DNA of 14,380 nucleotides from CAZBQG01 sp964493945 (GTDB taxonomy: Bacteria; Pseudomonadota; Alphaproteobacteria; Rhodospirillales; UBA2165). The notes under the pieces were generated by a model. That model was not told where the DNA came from. It ran no database searches and was given only the letters and a program-made list of their open reading frames with translations. Below, piece by piece: positions 6,244 through 13,879 of the stretch (position 1 is its first letter; every line of letters begins with the position of its first letter). Location of the stretch: positions 1 to 14,380 of the forward strand of contig CAZBQG010000103.1 of assembly GCA_964493945.1 (NCBI GenBank), written 5' to 3'. Both the position numbers and the translations under genes were made by a program.

Positions 6244-6600
6244 ATGAGCATCCGCACAAGAATTTATACTTTTTTCAACGGACAATTGGTGGGCGCCGAC
6301 GAAGACGGCAACCGCTATTACCGAGGCAAGGGCCGCCAGTTGCACGGGCGTGACAGGCGCTGGGTGCTTTTCAAGGACGCCGACGAACCTTCCAAGGTAC
6401 CGCCCGAATGGCATGCCTGGCTGCACCATACGGTGGCCGAAAGCCTGGCCCAGGAAGCCGCGGCCGCCAGGGATTGGCAAAAATCCCATCAGGAAAACCT
6501 GACCGGAACGGCCGGCGCCTACAATCCCCCCGGGCACCAGTTGGCGGCCCGCAAGCGCCATGGGGCCACAGGTGATTTCACCCCCTGGACGCCTGGCTGA
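6244..6600 (+). CDS. NDUFA12-family NADH:ubiquinone oxidoreductase accessory protein
   Basis: A 118-residue protein matching the NDUFA12 (B17.2) family. The N-terminus MSIRTRIYTFFNGQLVGADE is followed by DGNRYYRGKG, GRDRRWVLFK, PPEWHAWLHH and a C-terminal YNPPGHQ...GDFTPWTPG. In mitochondria this subunit binds the peripheral arm of complex I. Bacterial homologues occur almost only in alphaproteobacteria, which supports the taxonomic call. The ATG at 6244 is chosen because the family N-terminus begins there; an upstream in-frame TTG at 6211 would add residues unlike the family. The ribosome binding site is weak. It lies 50 nt before the DUF2155 gene, a common alphaproteobacterial pairing. The upstream region (6122-6243) is shared with the divergent cyclic-nucleotide-binding gene. 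Confidence 0.9.
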   Translation: MSIRTRIYTFFNGQLVGADEDGNRYYRGKGRQLHGRDRRWVLFKDADEPSKVPPEWHAWLHHTVAESLAQEAAAARDWQKSHQENLTGTAGAYNPPGHQLAARKRHGATGDFTPWTPG

Positions 6601-6650
6601 GGAAAATTACCGGATCCCAGGATCCGGAAAGCAAAAACAAGGGAAGTTTC

Positions 6651-7073
6651 ATGGTGGGGATCAGGCTAGGCCATATCTTTATTGCCTGGCTCTTGGCGGG
6701 TTGGCTGATCGGCCCGGCGGCGGCCAGGGCCGCATCTTTGGAAATCGCCGTGCTGCAGGGGCTGGATAAAACCACCGCCCGGGTGTCCACCTTCGAAGTG
6801 CCAGTCGGTCAATCGGTGCGCTTCGGATCGCTCGAAATCTATGCCCGCATCTGCGACAAACGCCCACCGGAAGAAGCACCGGAAAGTGCCGCCTTTCTTG
6901 ATATTTCGGAACTGCGCCAGGGGCAGCCCGCGGCCCAGGTCTACCGGGGCTGGATGTTCGCCTCCAGCCCGGCGCTGGCCGCCATGGAACATGCGGTTTA
7001 CGATATCTGGGTGATCGATTGTAAGAACCCGTCCAGCAATCCCGCCTCCTCTTCCGGCGCCAAATCCGAATAA
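6651..7073 (+). CDS. DUF2155 exported protein
   Basis: A 140-residue protein with a signal peptide (MVGIRLGHIFIAWLLAGWLI, cleavage near AARA-AS) and the DUF2155 core: LQGLDKTTARVSTFEVPVG, GSLEIYARICDKRPPEE, AAFLDI, YRGWMFASSPALAAMEH and VYDIWVIDC. The function is unknown. It is a periplasmic family typical of alphaproteobacteria and usually found by aat and the NDUFA12-like gene, as here. Two cysteines (in ARICDK and VIDCK) could form a disulphide. AAGGGAAG precedes the ATG. The last 76 bases (6998-7073) overlap the 3' end of aat on the opposite strand, coding in both for low-conservation tails (serine-rich NPSSNPASSSGAKSE here). Confidence 0.88.
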   Translation: MVGIRLGHIFIAWLLAGWLIGPAAARAASLEIAVLQGLDKTTARVSTFEVPVGQSVRFGSLEIYARICDKRPPEEAPESAAFLDISELRQGQPAAQVYRGWMFASSPALAAMEHAVYDIWVIDCKNPSSNPASSSGAKSE

Positions 7074-7690
7074 GGCCGGGCCTCTGTGCCCAGGGCGCGT
7101 TCCAGCATGCGTTGATAGTCCGCGCGCGGAATTTCGACGACGCCGAAATTCTTCAGATGATCCGTGATGAACTGGGTATCCAACAAGGTGAACCCGCAAT
7201 GGCGGAGGCGGGCGATGAGATAGACCAGGGCCACCTTGGAGGCGTCTGTTTCGCGGGAAAACATGCTTTCGCCGAAAAAGGCACCCCGCAGGCTGATCCC
7301 ATAAAGCCCGCCCACAAGACGCCCTTCGCGCCAGCATTCGACGGAATGGGCATAACCGTTGCGGTGCAATTCCCCATAAAGCTGAATGATCTCATCATTG
7401 ATCCAGGTTTCTTCGCGGCCTCCAGATGGCTCGGCACAGGCCCGGATCACGCCATCGAAATCGGCGTTGTAGCGGATGTGGAATTCGCCTTTGCGCAGTT
7501 TCTTGCGCAGACTGCGCGGAATGTGAAAATCATCCAGCGGCAGAATACCGCGCATTTCCGGGTCGACCCAAAACAAGGTATCGTCCTGGCGGCTCTCGGC
7601 CATGGGAAAAAGCCCGACGGCATAGGCGCGCAAAAGCAATTCGGGCGTCAGTTCGAAATGATCCTGGGAAGGGTCTGCCCCTCGGCTCAA
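6998..7690 (-). CDS. aat: Leucyl/phenylalanyl-tRNA--protein transferase
   Basis: Transfers Leu or Phe from aminoacyl-tRNA to N-terminal Lys/Arg of proteins, creating an N-degron for ClpS/ClpAP. Family motifs are AYAVGLFPM (22-30), ETWI (94-97), AHSVE (114-118), GGLYG (127-131) and GESMFSR (140-146), with a C-terminal IPRADYQRML. The start is probably TTG at 7688-7690, overlapping the aroQ stop (TTGA) and preceded by GGGGGCGGG. It gives 230 residues, the typical length. The frame stays open upstream to 7768, but that extension lies inside aroQ and does not look like Aat. It is translationally coupled to aroQ, and its 3' end overlaps the DUF2155 gene. Confidence 0.93.
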   Translation of the reverse strand: MSRGADPSQDHFELTPELLLRAYAVGLFPMAESRQDDTLFWVDPEMRGILPLDDFHIPRSLRKKLRKGEFHIRYNADFDGVIRACAEPSGGREETWINDEIIQLYGELHRNGYAHSVECWREGRLVGGLYGISLRGAFFGESMFSRETDASKVALVYLIARLRHCGFTLLDTQFITDHLKNFGVVEIPRADYQRMLERALGTEARPYSDLAPEEEAGLLDGFLQSITQIS

Positions 7691-8145
7691 TTCCCGCCCC
7701 CTTTTTTCTCCAGAATTTGGGCCAAGGCCTCCAGTGCCAGCACATAGCCATGCCCGCCAAAGCCGCAAATCACCCCGTTGGCCGCTTCCGAGACATAGGA
7801 ATGGCGGCGATATTCTTCGCGCTGGAAGATATTTGACAGATGGACTTCGATGATCGCCAGGGGGGCTGCCCGCAAGGCATCCAGGATGGCGATGGAGGTA
7901 TGGGTATAGGCGCCCGCATTGAGGATCAGCCCGGCCGCATCATCATCGTCGGCGCCTTGAATCCAGCCGACCAGCTCGCCTTCCGTATTGGATTGGCGGA
8001 AATCCACACCCAGGCCCAACGCTTCGCCCCTTGCATGGCAAAGCGCTTCGATATCAGCCAGGGTCTGGGGCCCATATACATCGGGCTCCCGGCTGCCCAG
8101 CATATTCAGATTGGGCCCGTTGAGAACGAGAACCTTCGCGGCCAT
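7687..8145 (-). CDS. aroQ: Type II 3-dehydroquinate dehydratase
   Basis: Third step of the shikimate pathway: dehydration of 3-dehydroquinate to 3-dehydroshikimate. The 152 residues match the small dodecameric type II class. NGPNLNMLG is at 9-17, catalytic Arg19 and Tyr24 in SREPDVYG, QSNTEGELV at 51-59, NAGAYTHTS at 76-84, catalytic His102 in EVHLSN, and REEYRRHSYVS at 109-119. The ATG at 8143-8145 fits the family N-terminus and has GGAGGG upstream; a GTG at 8166 would add seven residues and use up that site. It is followed directly by aat. In many alphaproteobacteria accB-accC lies between or beside these genes, and no trace of them is seen here. Confidence 0.95.
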   Translation of the reverse strand: MAAKVLVLNGPNLNMLGSREPDVYGPQTLADIEALCHARGEALGLGVDFRQSNTEGELVGWIQGADDDDAAGLILNAGAYTHTSIAILDALRAAPLAIIEVHLSNIFQREEYRRHSYVSEAANGVICGFGGHGYVLALEALAQILEKKGGGN

Positions 8146-8174
8146 GACGCCACACCCTCCAACCACAAAGCCGC

Positions 8175-8202
8175 CTTATAACATGGAGTTGGTATGGGTC
8201 AA
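8175..8202 (-). promoter_or_regulatory. Sigma-70-type promoter for aroQ-aat
   Basis: On the minus strand TTGACC (8197-8202) and TATAAG (8175-8180) are separated by 16 nt. Both match consensus at 5/6. The predicted transcript start is about 8168, some 23 nt before the aroQ ATG. Confidence 0.55.
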
Positions 8203-8233
8203 ACGATAGCGGGCCATCCCCCTATCAAGCCGG

Positions 8234-8262
8234 TTGAAAGCCGGGCGCAACGGTTCCATACT
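8234..8262 (+). promoter_or_regulatory. Possible sigma-70-type promoter for thiSG
   Basis: TTGAAA (8234-8239) and CATACT (8257-8262) are separated by 17 nt, with a leader of about 37 nt to the ATG at 8306. No THI-box (TPP riboswitch) core such as CTGAGA with a paired ACCTGATC-like element is visible in 8146-8305. Confidence 0.4.
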
Positions 8263-8305
8263 TGGCCAAGTTGTTCAATTAACCATGATCAGGAACCCAA
8301 ACCCC

Positions 8306-9301
8306 ATGCGCGTGACCATCAATGGCGAGGACCGCAACCTGGAACAATCCATGACCGTCGAGCAATTGCTGGGCGATATGGGACTGGACGGAGGCAAGGT
8401 AGCCGTCGAGCGCAACCTGGAAATCGTCCCCAAATCCAATTATGGGCAAACCCCCGTGGCTGACGGGGACCGCCTCGAAATCGTTCATTTCATAGGCGGC
8501 GGGGCGCCCGACGACGGGGCCGGCAAGCTGGTGGATGAAGGGTTCGATGTGGCCGGCCTGCATTTCACGTCGCGTCTTTTGGTGGGCACGGGGAAATACA
8601 AGGATTTCGAGGAAACCGCCCTGGCCATCGAGGCGTCCGGCGCCGAAATCGTCACCGTCGCCGTCCGCCGGGTCAATGTGAGCGATCCCAGCCAGCCCAT
8701 GCTGGTGGATTATGTGGATCCCAAGAAATACACCTATTTGCCCAACACGGCGGGATGCTTCACGGCAGATGATGCGCTCCGCACCCTGCGCCTGGCCCGC
8801 GAAGCCGGAGGTTGGGATCTGGTCAAGCTGGAAGTGCTGGGTGATCAGAAAACCCTTTATCCCCATATGACCGAAACCCTCATCGCCGCCGAGGCACTGG
8901 TCGCCGAGGATTTCAAGGTCATGGTCTATTGTTCGGACGATCCCATCATGGCCAAACGGCTGGAAGATCTGGGCTGCGCGGCGATCATGCCCCTGGCCGC
9001 CCCCATCGGATCGGGCCTGGGCGTCCAGAACCCGGTGCAGATACGCCTGATCATCGAACAAAGTTCGGTGCCCGTTCTGGTCGATGCCGGCGTCGGCACC
9101 GCATCGGATGCGACGGTGGCCATGGAACTGGGCTGCGACGGGGTGCTCATGAACACGGCCATCGCCGAAGCCAAGGACCCCATCCGCATGGCTCGCGCCA
9201 TGCGCCTGGCCATCGAGGCGGGCCGGCTCGCCTATCAGGCGGGACGCATGCCGCGCAAGATGTATGCCGATCCCTCCTCGCCCCTGGCCGGACTGATCTG
9301 A
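8306..9301 (+). CDS. thiSG: ThiS-ThiG fusion: sulfur carrier protein / thiazole synthase
   Basis: A single 331-residue frame. Residues 1-66 are ThiS: MRVTINGEDRNL, SMTVEQLL, VAVERNLEIVPK, and DGDRLEIVHFIGGG with the GG motif where the sulfur-carrying C-terminus would be. After a linker of about 17 residues, residues 84-331 are ThiG: LLVGTGKY, LPNTAGC (145-151), VKLEVLGD with the Schiff-base Lys174, PIGSG, VDAGVGTASDA and MNTAIAEAKDP. ThiG builds the thiazole ring from deoxyxylulose phosphate, dehydroglycine and ThiS thiocarboxylate. The ATG at 8306 is chosen because AGGAA precedes it and ThiS begins there; an ATG at 8285 lacks a binding site. ThiS-ThiG fusions are known as bifunctional proteins. 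The internal GG raises the question of how the thiocarboxylate forms without cleavage. No other thi gene is adjacent. Confidence 0.93.
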   Translation: MRVTINGEDRNLEQSMTVEQLLGDMGLDGGKVAVERNLEIVPKSNYGQTPVADGDRLEIVHFIGGGAPDDGAGKLVDEGFDVAGLHFTSRLLVGTGKYKDFEETALAIEASGAEIVTVAVRRVNVSDPSQPMLVDYVDPKKYTYLPNTAGCFTADDALRTLRLAREAGGWDLVKLEVLGDQKTLYPHMTETLIAAEALVAEDFKVMVYCSDDPIMAKRLEDLGCAAIMPLAAPIGSGLGVQNPVQIRLIIEQSSVPVLVDAGVGTASDATVAMELGCDGVLMNTAIAEAKDPIRMARAMRLAIEAGRLAYQAGRMPRKMYADPSSPLAGLI

Positions 9302-9314
9302 GACCCGGACAACC

Positions 9315-11321
9315 GTGCCCTCCCAACGGGAGCTTTTCGCCGCCGCCCAGTCCCACCATATGGCGGGCCGCCTGGAGGAAGCGCGCGGGCTCTATCAGAC
9401 GATCATCGAAAGTGATCCCAACCATGCCGATGCCTGGCACCTGATGGGCACAGCCATGGCCCAGCAGGGATTGGGCGCGGAAGGGGTGGAACATATCCGC
9501 CAGGCAACGCGCCTGGCCCCGGGGCGGGCACCTTACCTGAATAATCTGGGCGTGGTGTTGCAGGATCTGGGGCGCCTGGATGAAGCCCTTGAAGCTTTCG
9601 GGCAGGCGACGGTGCTGGAGCACGGAAACAGTGACGCGCCCTACAACATGGCGAAGCTTTGCAAGTTGATGGGCCGCCCGCAAGAAGCGCTGGAGGGTTA
9701 TGAGCGGGTCCTGGAAATCGATCCCGGGCGCACCGATGCGGTGATCAATCTGGCCAATCTTTTATTCGAAGGTGCCAGGCCGGACGAGGCCGTGGCGCTT
9801 TATACCCGGGCTGGAACTCAGGCCCGGGATGATCATGAACGGGCCCGCGCCCTGATCAATGAAGGTAATGCCTATCGCCGCATGGGCTGGGACGATGAAG
9901 CGCTGGACGCCTATCAAAAGGCGTTGGTGCTGGAGCCCCATGACGGGCTGGCCATCAAACAGGCCCTGACCGTACCGGTCATCCCCTGGTCGCGGGACCA
10001 TATCGAAGAATTGCGCACTACCTTCGAAGCCAGGATTGATAAATTGCTGGAGGGTTCAGCCCTAGCGGTCGAGGATCCGGCATTAGAGACCTCGACCACC
10101 ACTTTTTTCCTGGCCTACCACGCCATGAATGATAAGGCATTGCAGGAAAAAGTGGCCCGGCTCCATCTGGCGGCCTGCCCGGAGCTGGGTTTTGTGGCAC
10201 CCCATTGCAAGGCCCCGCCAATCAATCGTCAGCGGATCAGGCTGGGTATGATATCGGCCTATTTCCACCTTCATTCCATCGGCCGCCTCAATCAGGAACT
10301 AATTGTCCGCCTGGGGCGCGGCGAAATTGAGCTGACCGTCTTCACCATGGCCGGCCAGGACGACGAAGTATCACGCAAAATAAAAGAGGCGGCGGAACGT
10401 GTCGTTCAACTGCCCGATGGATTGTGGGAAGCTCGCCAGCGCATCGCGGACGAAAAACTGGATATCTTGTTTTATACCGATCTGGGCATGGATATACGGA
10501 CCTATTTTCTGGCCTTCGCGCGCCTGGCCCGGGTGCAATGCGTAAGTTGGGGTCATCCGGATACGACGGGAATTCCGGCGATTGATTATTTCATTTCCAG
10601 TGAACTGACCGAACCCGATGGTGCCGAGGCCCATTATTCCGAGCAGCTTTACCGCCTGGCCACCCTGCCGACGGTCTACGGGCGCCCGGAGGCCGAAGGT
10701 CCGGCCAAGGGGCGGGAACAGTTTGGCTTTCCGGCGGGTGCGAATATTTATCTATGCCCCCAGATGGCCATCAAATTCCACCCCGATCTGGATCAGATAG
10801 CCGGACGCATTCTGGCCGATGACCCCCAGGCACATTTTGTGCTTCTGGAAGGCGCCGTCAGCCAATGGACGGACCGGGTCATGGAGCGCATGAAGCGTAC
10901 CCTGCCCGATCATCATGACCGGGTAAGGCTCATACCCCGCGTGGCGCCCGGTGATTATCTGCATCTTCTGGCCACCGCCGATGTGATTTTGGATACGCCT
11001 CATTTTTCCGGCGGCAATACGTCCTACGAATCCTTCGCCATGAACAAGCCGGTAGTTACCCTGGCTGGCGAATTCATGCGGGGCCGCGTAACCCTGGCCC
11101 AATACCGCATGATGGGCATCGAGGATTTCATTGCGGATAACCTGGAGGAATTTTCCGCCATCGCCCTGCGCCTTGGGACCGATGCCGGGTACCGGACGGA
11201 AATGGAGACGCGCATCGCTGAGGCCAGCCCCTGCCTGTTCGATGAGGACGCCGCGCTCGAAGAATTCGAGAAATTTTTCAAATGGGCAGTGAGTTTGCCA
11301 AACCCGGCGGGGATCGGATAA
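9315..11321 (+). CDS. TPR-repeat GT41 (O-GlcNAc transferase/SPINDLY-like) glycosyltransferase
   Basis: A 668-residue protein. Residues 1 to about 215 hold around six tetratricopeptide repeats (GRLEEARGLYQTIIESDPNH, GRLDEALEAFGQATVL, GRPQEALEGYERVLEIDP, WDDEALDAYQKALVLEP). From about 308 to 660 is a GT41-type catalytic region: YFHLHSIGRL with a candidate catalytic His320, WGHPDTTGIPAIDYF at 412-426, LCPQMAIKFHPDLDQI at 480-495, and LDTPHFSGGNTSYESF at 559-574 followed by KPVVTLAGEFMRGRV. Relatives move sugars such as GlcNAc or fucose from nucleotide donors to Ser/Thr of proteins; bacterial members often act on flagellin or other surface proteins. The substrate is unknown here and no flagellin gene is in view. 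The start is GTG, 13 nt after thiSG, with no clear binding site, so translation may be coupled. An MFS gene follows 39 nt later. Confidence 0.85.
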   Translation: MPSQRELFAAAQSHHMAGRLEEARGLYQTIIESDPNHADAWHLMGTAMAQQGLGAEGVEHIRQATRLAPGRAPYLNNLGVVLQDLGRLDEALEAFGQATVLEHGNSDAPYNMAKLCKLMGRPQEALEGYERVLEIDPGRTDAVINLANLLFEGARPDEAVALYTRAGTQARDDHERARALINEGNAYRRMGWDDEALDAYQKALVLEPHDGLAIKQALTVPVIPWSRDHIEELRTTFEARIDKLLEGSALAVEDPALETSTTTFFLAYHAMNDKALQEKVARLHLAACPELGFVAPHCKAPPINRQRIRLGMISAYFHLHSIGRLNQELIVRLGRGEIELTVFTMAGQDDEVSRKIKEAAERVVQLPDGLWEARQRIADEKLDILFYTDLGMDIRTYFLAFARLARVQCVSWGHPDTTGIPAIDYFISSELTEPDGAEAHYSEQLYRLATLPTVYGRPEAEGPAKGREQFGFPAGANIYLCPQMAIKFHPDLDQIAGRILADDPQAHFVLLEGAVSQWTDRVMERMKRTLPDHHDRVRLIPRVAPGDYLHLLATADVILDTPHFSGGNTSYESFAMNKPVVTLAGEFMRGRVTLAQYRMMGIEDFIADNLEEFSAIALRLGTDAGYRTEMETRIAEASPCLFDEDAALEEFEKFFKWAVSLPNPAGIG

Positions 11322-11360
11322 CCTCAAGGCATATATTGCCGTCCCCGCCTAGGAAATCCC

Positions 11361-12596
11361 ATGCAAGACGAGCGACAGAAAATACGCCAGGATTTGGCCG
11401 TCATTGGGCTGGTGTCCTCGGCTCATTTTTTCAGCCATTTTTATTACCTCACCCTGCAGCCCTTGTTTCTTTTGATCCAGGCCGAAATCGGACTGACGTT
11501 CACCCATTTGGGGCTGATCGTCACCGTCTATGCCTTCACCTCGGCCATTGGGCATTATCCGGGCGGCGTACTGGTTGACCGCTATGGTCCCCGCCATTTC
11601 ATTATCGCCGGCATCGCCATTACCTCGCTGGCCATCATCGGTATGGGATCGGCGCCCAATTACCCCACCATGTTGCTGCTGGCCGCCGTGATCGGCACCG
11701 CCGACTGTATCTTTCATCCGGCTGATTATTCGATTTTATCCGACCGGGTTGATGAAAAAAGATTGGGCCGGGCCTTTTCCTTTCATACTTTTATCGGCTT
11801 TTTCGGGTTTTCCGTGGCACCCGTCACCGTGGTCTTTCTGGCCTCCGTCTGGGATTGGCGGACGGCCCTCCATCTGTCGGGGATGGCCGGGCTGGTGGTT
11901 GCCGGAATTATTTTCCTCAAACGTGACATGCTCCCCATCCAGGATGCCGAGGCACGGACCAAACAGGCAGTCACGGATGAGGAACAGGGTTCGGGCGCTC
12001 TCTCCATGCTTCTGTCGGCGCCGATCATCATGATGTTTTTGTTCTATGCGGTGGGCTCGATCGGGACCAGCGGGATCAAGGATTTTACCACCGTGGCCAT
12101 GGTCGACTTCTACGAGATTGGCCAGAACGAAGCGGTGCAGGGCGTGTCGGCCTTCATGTGGGGAACGGCCTTGGGCGTTCTGGCCGGCGGCGTCATTGCC
12201 GATAAGGTCAGGCGGCTCAATCTGATCGCCACGCTCGGCTATGTGCTGGCCAGCCTGACGGTCGTCCTGATCGCCATGAATTGGCTGCCCCTATGGGCCG
12301 CCATTACCGGCTATTTCATCGCCGGCTTCACCACGGGCATGATCATACCGTCGCGCGATCTTCTGGTCAAAGCCGAGACGCCCGAAGGTTCCATGGGCAA
12401 GGCTTTCGGCCTGGTCACATCGGGCTACGGGTTCGGGGGCGCCATTTCACCCTTGCTTTTCGGCGCGCTGATGGATCAAGGCATGATCCCCCTGGTGCTT
12501 GGCATACCGGCCTTTTTCCTGATCACGGCCATCGCTTTCTCCCTGGCCGCCTCCCATACAGGACGCCGCCACCGCACCTCCCAGCCTGCCCAGTAA
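11361..12596 (+). CDS. MFS transporter, fosmidomycin-resistance-like
   Basis: A 411-residue polytopic membrane protein with about 12 hydrophobic segments. The first is at about residues 14-36 (LVSSAHFFSHFYYLTLQPLF). The family motif A appears as GGVLVDRYGPRH between segments 2 and 3, and a central charged loop (QDAEARTKQAVTDEEQ) divides the halves. The AHFFSHFY start and the LGL and P-GGVLVDR-G layout resemble the Fsr/fosmidomycin-resistance branch of proton-coupled antiporters. The substrate is not deducible. AGGAAA lies 5 nt before the ATG. It probably shares a transcript with thiSG and the GT41 gene. Its TAA stop directly abuts the stop of the convergent metallohydrolase gene with no intervening base. 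Confidence 0.85.
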   Translation: MQDERQKIRQDLAVIGLVSSAHFFSHFYYLTLQPLFLLIQAEIGLTFTHLGLIVTVYAFTSAIGHYPGGVLVDRYGPRHFIIAGIAITSLAIIGMGSAPNYPTMLLLAAVIGTADCIFHPADYSILSDRVDEKRLGRAFSFHTFIGFFGFSVAPVTVVFLASVWDWRTALHLSGMAGLVVAGIIFLKRDMLPIQDAEARTKQAVTDEEQGSGALSMLLSAPIIMMFLFYAVGSIGTSGIKDFTTVAMVDFYEIGQNEAVQGVSAFMWGTALGVLAGGVIADKVRRLNLIATLGYVLASLTVVLIAMNWLPLWAAITGYFIAGFTTGMIIPSRDLLVKAETPEGSMGKAFGLVTSGYGFGGAISPLLFGALMDQGMIPLVLGIPAFFLITAIAFSLAASHTGRRHRTSQPAQ

Positions 12597-13385
12597 TCAC
12601 CAACTATTGCGCAGCTCGCGCAGTTTAAGAAAGACCGTCTTCTCGCCAGGCTGAGCTTCCAGGTCAGGAAAAGATTGGCGCAGATTTTCGATCACGCCCG
12701 GGCTCGAAAGCCTGAAAAAGCAGTTGATCTCTTTTTCCAGACCCAGGGTGGTGATCAGGGGATCGGCCGGGTCCTGGTTTTTCACCAGACCCAGAATTTC
12801 CTTGGCCCGTGCATTGTCCGGCTCCCGGTCCAGGGTGAAACCCAGATTGTGTTCGAAATAATCATGGCCCGAATAGACCCGCGTATTTTCCGGAAGCTTG
12901 GCCAACTGGGTGGTAAAGGTTTCGTATAAAAGTTCCGGGTCCCCTCCCCGGCAATTGCCCGCACCCGCATTGAATATAGTGTCACCGGCAATCAGGGCGG
13001 GCGTATCTTCGCGGGTCAGCAGACAGATATGGATCAAGGTGTGCCCCGGCGTATCCAGCACATCTAGCTCGGCACTGGCGCCGACCTTCACCACGTCACC
13101 GGCGGCCAGCCCCCCATCCATACCGGGTATCTTGGCGCCTGCATTTTCGTGGGCGAAGAGCTTGGCGCCGGTCGCCTCCACCATGGCCGCGTTGCCCGCG
13201 ATATGATCGCCATGTTCGTGGGTATTGACGATCTGGGTTATGTCCCAACCCTTGTCTTTAGCCCTTGCGAGGCATAATTCATGTTCCACCGGATCAATGG
13301 CTAAAGCCTCGCCGGTTTCCCCGCAGGCGACGATGTAGTTGTAGTTGGCTCCTTTATTGGCCGTCCAGATTTGTTCGACAATCAC
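12597..13385 (-). CDS. Metallo-beta-lactamase-fold hydrolase, glyoxalase II-like
   Basis: A 262-residue metallo-hydrolase with the full metal set of hydroxyacylglutathione hydrolases: THEHGDH (His56, His58, Asp60, His61), His115 in DTPGHTLIH, Asp135 in AGDTIF and His174 in SGHDY. The C-terminal domain has the glyoxalase-II-like HNLGFTLDREPDN and KEINCFFRLSSP and ends LRELRNSW. Glyoxalase II hydrolyses S-D-lactoylglutathione to lactate and glutathione. A GAGNCRGGDPE loop replaces the usual GCGR-FEG, so a different thioester or persulfide substrate is possible. The GTG start has GAGGAG 7 nt upstream. It lies 27 nt after nfeD, so it is probably in the same transcript as the SPFH and NfeD genes. 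Confidence 0.85.
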   Translation of the reverse strand: MIVEQIWTANKGANYNYIVACGETGEALAIDPVEHELCLARAKDKGWDITQIVNTHEHGDHIAGNAAMVEATGAKLFAHENAGAKIPGMDGGLAAGDVVKVGASAELDVLDTPGHTLIHICLLTREDTPALIAGDTIFNAGAGNCRGGDPELLYETFTTQLAKLPENTRVYSGHDYFEHNLGFTLDREPDNARAKEILGLVKNQDPADPLITTLGLEKEINCFFRLSSPGVIENLRQSFPDLEAQPGEKTVFLKLRELRNSW

Positions 13386-13412
13386 GATACGCTCCTCAGG
13401 TTTTTGTAAAAT

Positions 13413-13877
13413 TCAGCCGTCGGCCTTCTCGATGATCAGGTCCGCGCCTTCGATGGCCACCACCTTGACCCTGGCACCCTTGGGCAAATCATCGCCGCGC
13501 ACGCTCCACATGGTATCGTCGATGACTATCTTGCCCCGCCCGTCGCGCACGGATTCGCTAAGCGCATGAACCTGCCCGACATATTGCTCGGCCCTGCGGT
13601 TGAGGGTGGGATGATCCGTTTCCGGCGGCCGTCTGGCAACAAAATGACGCCCCAGAAGCACGCAAACCACGGCCAGCACGGCAAAACTCAAAGCCTGAAA
13701 TTGCCAGCTCATATCGGGCACGGCCAGCAGCACTATACCGGTCACGCCGGCGGCGATGCCCAGCCACAAAAAGACCACACCGGGGGCGAACATCTCCAAA
13801 ACCGCCAGCACCACGCCCAAGATGAACCAGTGCCAAAAGGTCAGCTGTTCCAGATACTGGACCAATTGGTCATCCAT
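13413..13877 (-). CDS. NfeD-family membrane protein
   Basis: A 154-residue protein. Three hydrophobic segments lie in the first half (about 15-35, 37-55, 60-80; e.g. HWFILGVVLAVLEMFAPGVV). A soluble OB-fold domain makes up the C-terminal half (about 90-154: GQVHALSESVRDGRGKIVID, DTMWSVRGDDLPKGARVKVV, IEGADLIIEK), the typical short NfeD layout. NfeD proteins pair with SPFH/stomatin proteins in membrane microdomains, as YbbJ with QmcA in E. coli. Here the gene begins two bases after the stop of an SPFH gene, the expected pairing. ATG at 13877. Confidence 0.9.
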   Translation of the reverse strand: MDDQLVQYLEQLTFWHWFILGVVLAVLEMFAPGVVFLWLGIAAGVTGIVLLAVPDMSWQFQALSFAVLAVVCVLLGRHFVARRPPETDHPTLNRRAEQYVGQVHALSESVRDGRGKIVIDDTMWSVRGDDLPKGARVKVVAIEGADLIIEKADG

Positions 13878-13879
13878 GA

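Noticed and set aside
8146..8305. TPP riboswitch ahead of thiSG
   Set aside because: The conserved CTGAGA and ACCTGATC-type cores are missing, and the leader after the predicted promoter is too short.
8279..9061. 260-codon minus-strand open frame opposite thiSG
   Set aside because: It is a GC-driven shadow of a clear thiazole synthase gene, with no recognisable domain.
10752..11327. 191-codon minus-strand open frame opposite the GT41 gene
   Set aside because: Antisense to the conserved catalytic domain; no motif or start signal.
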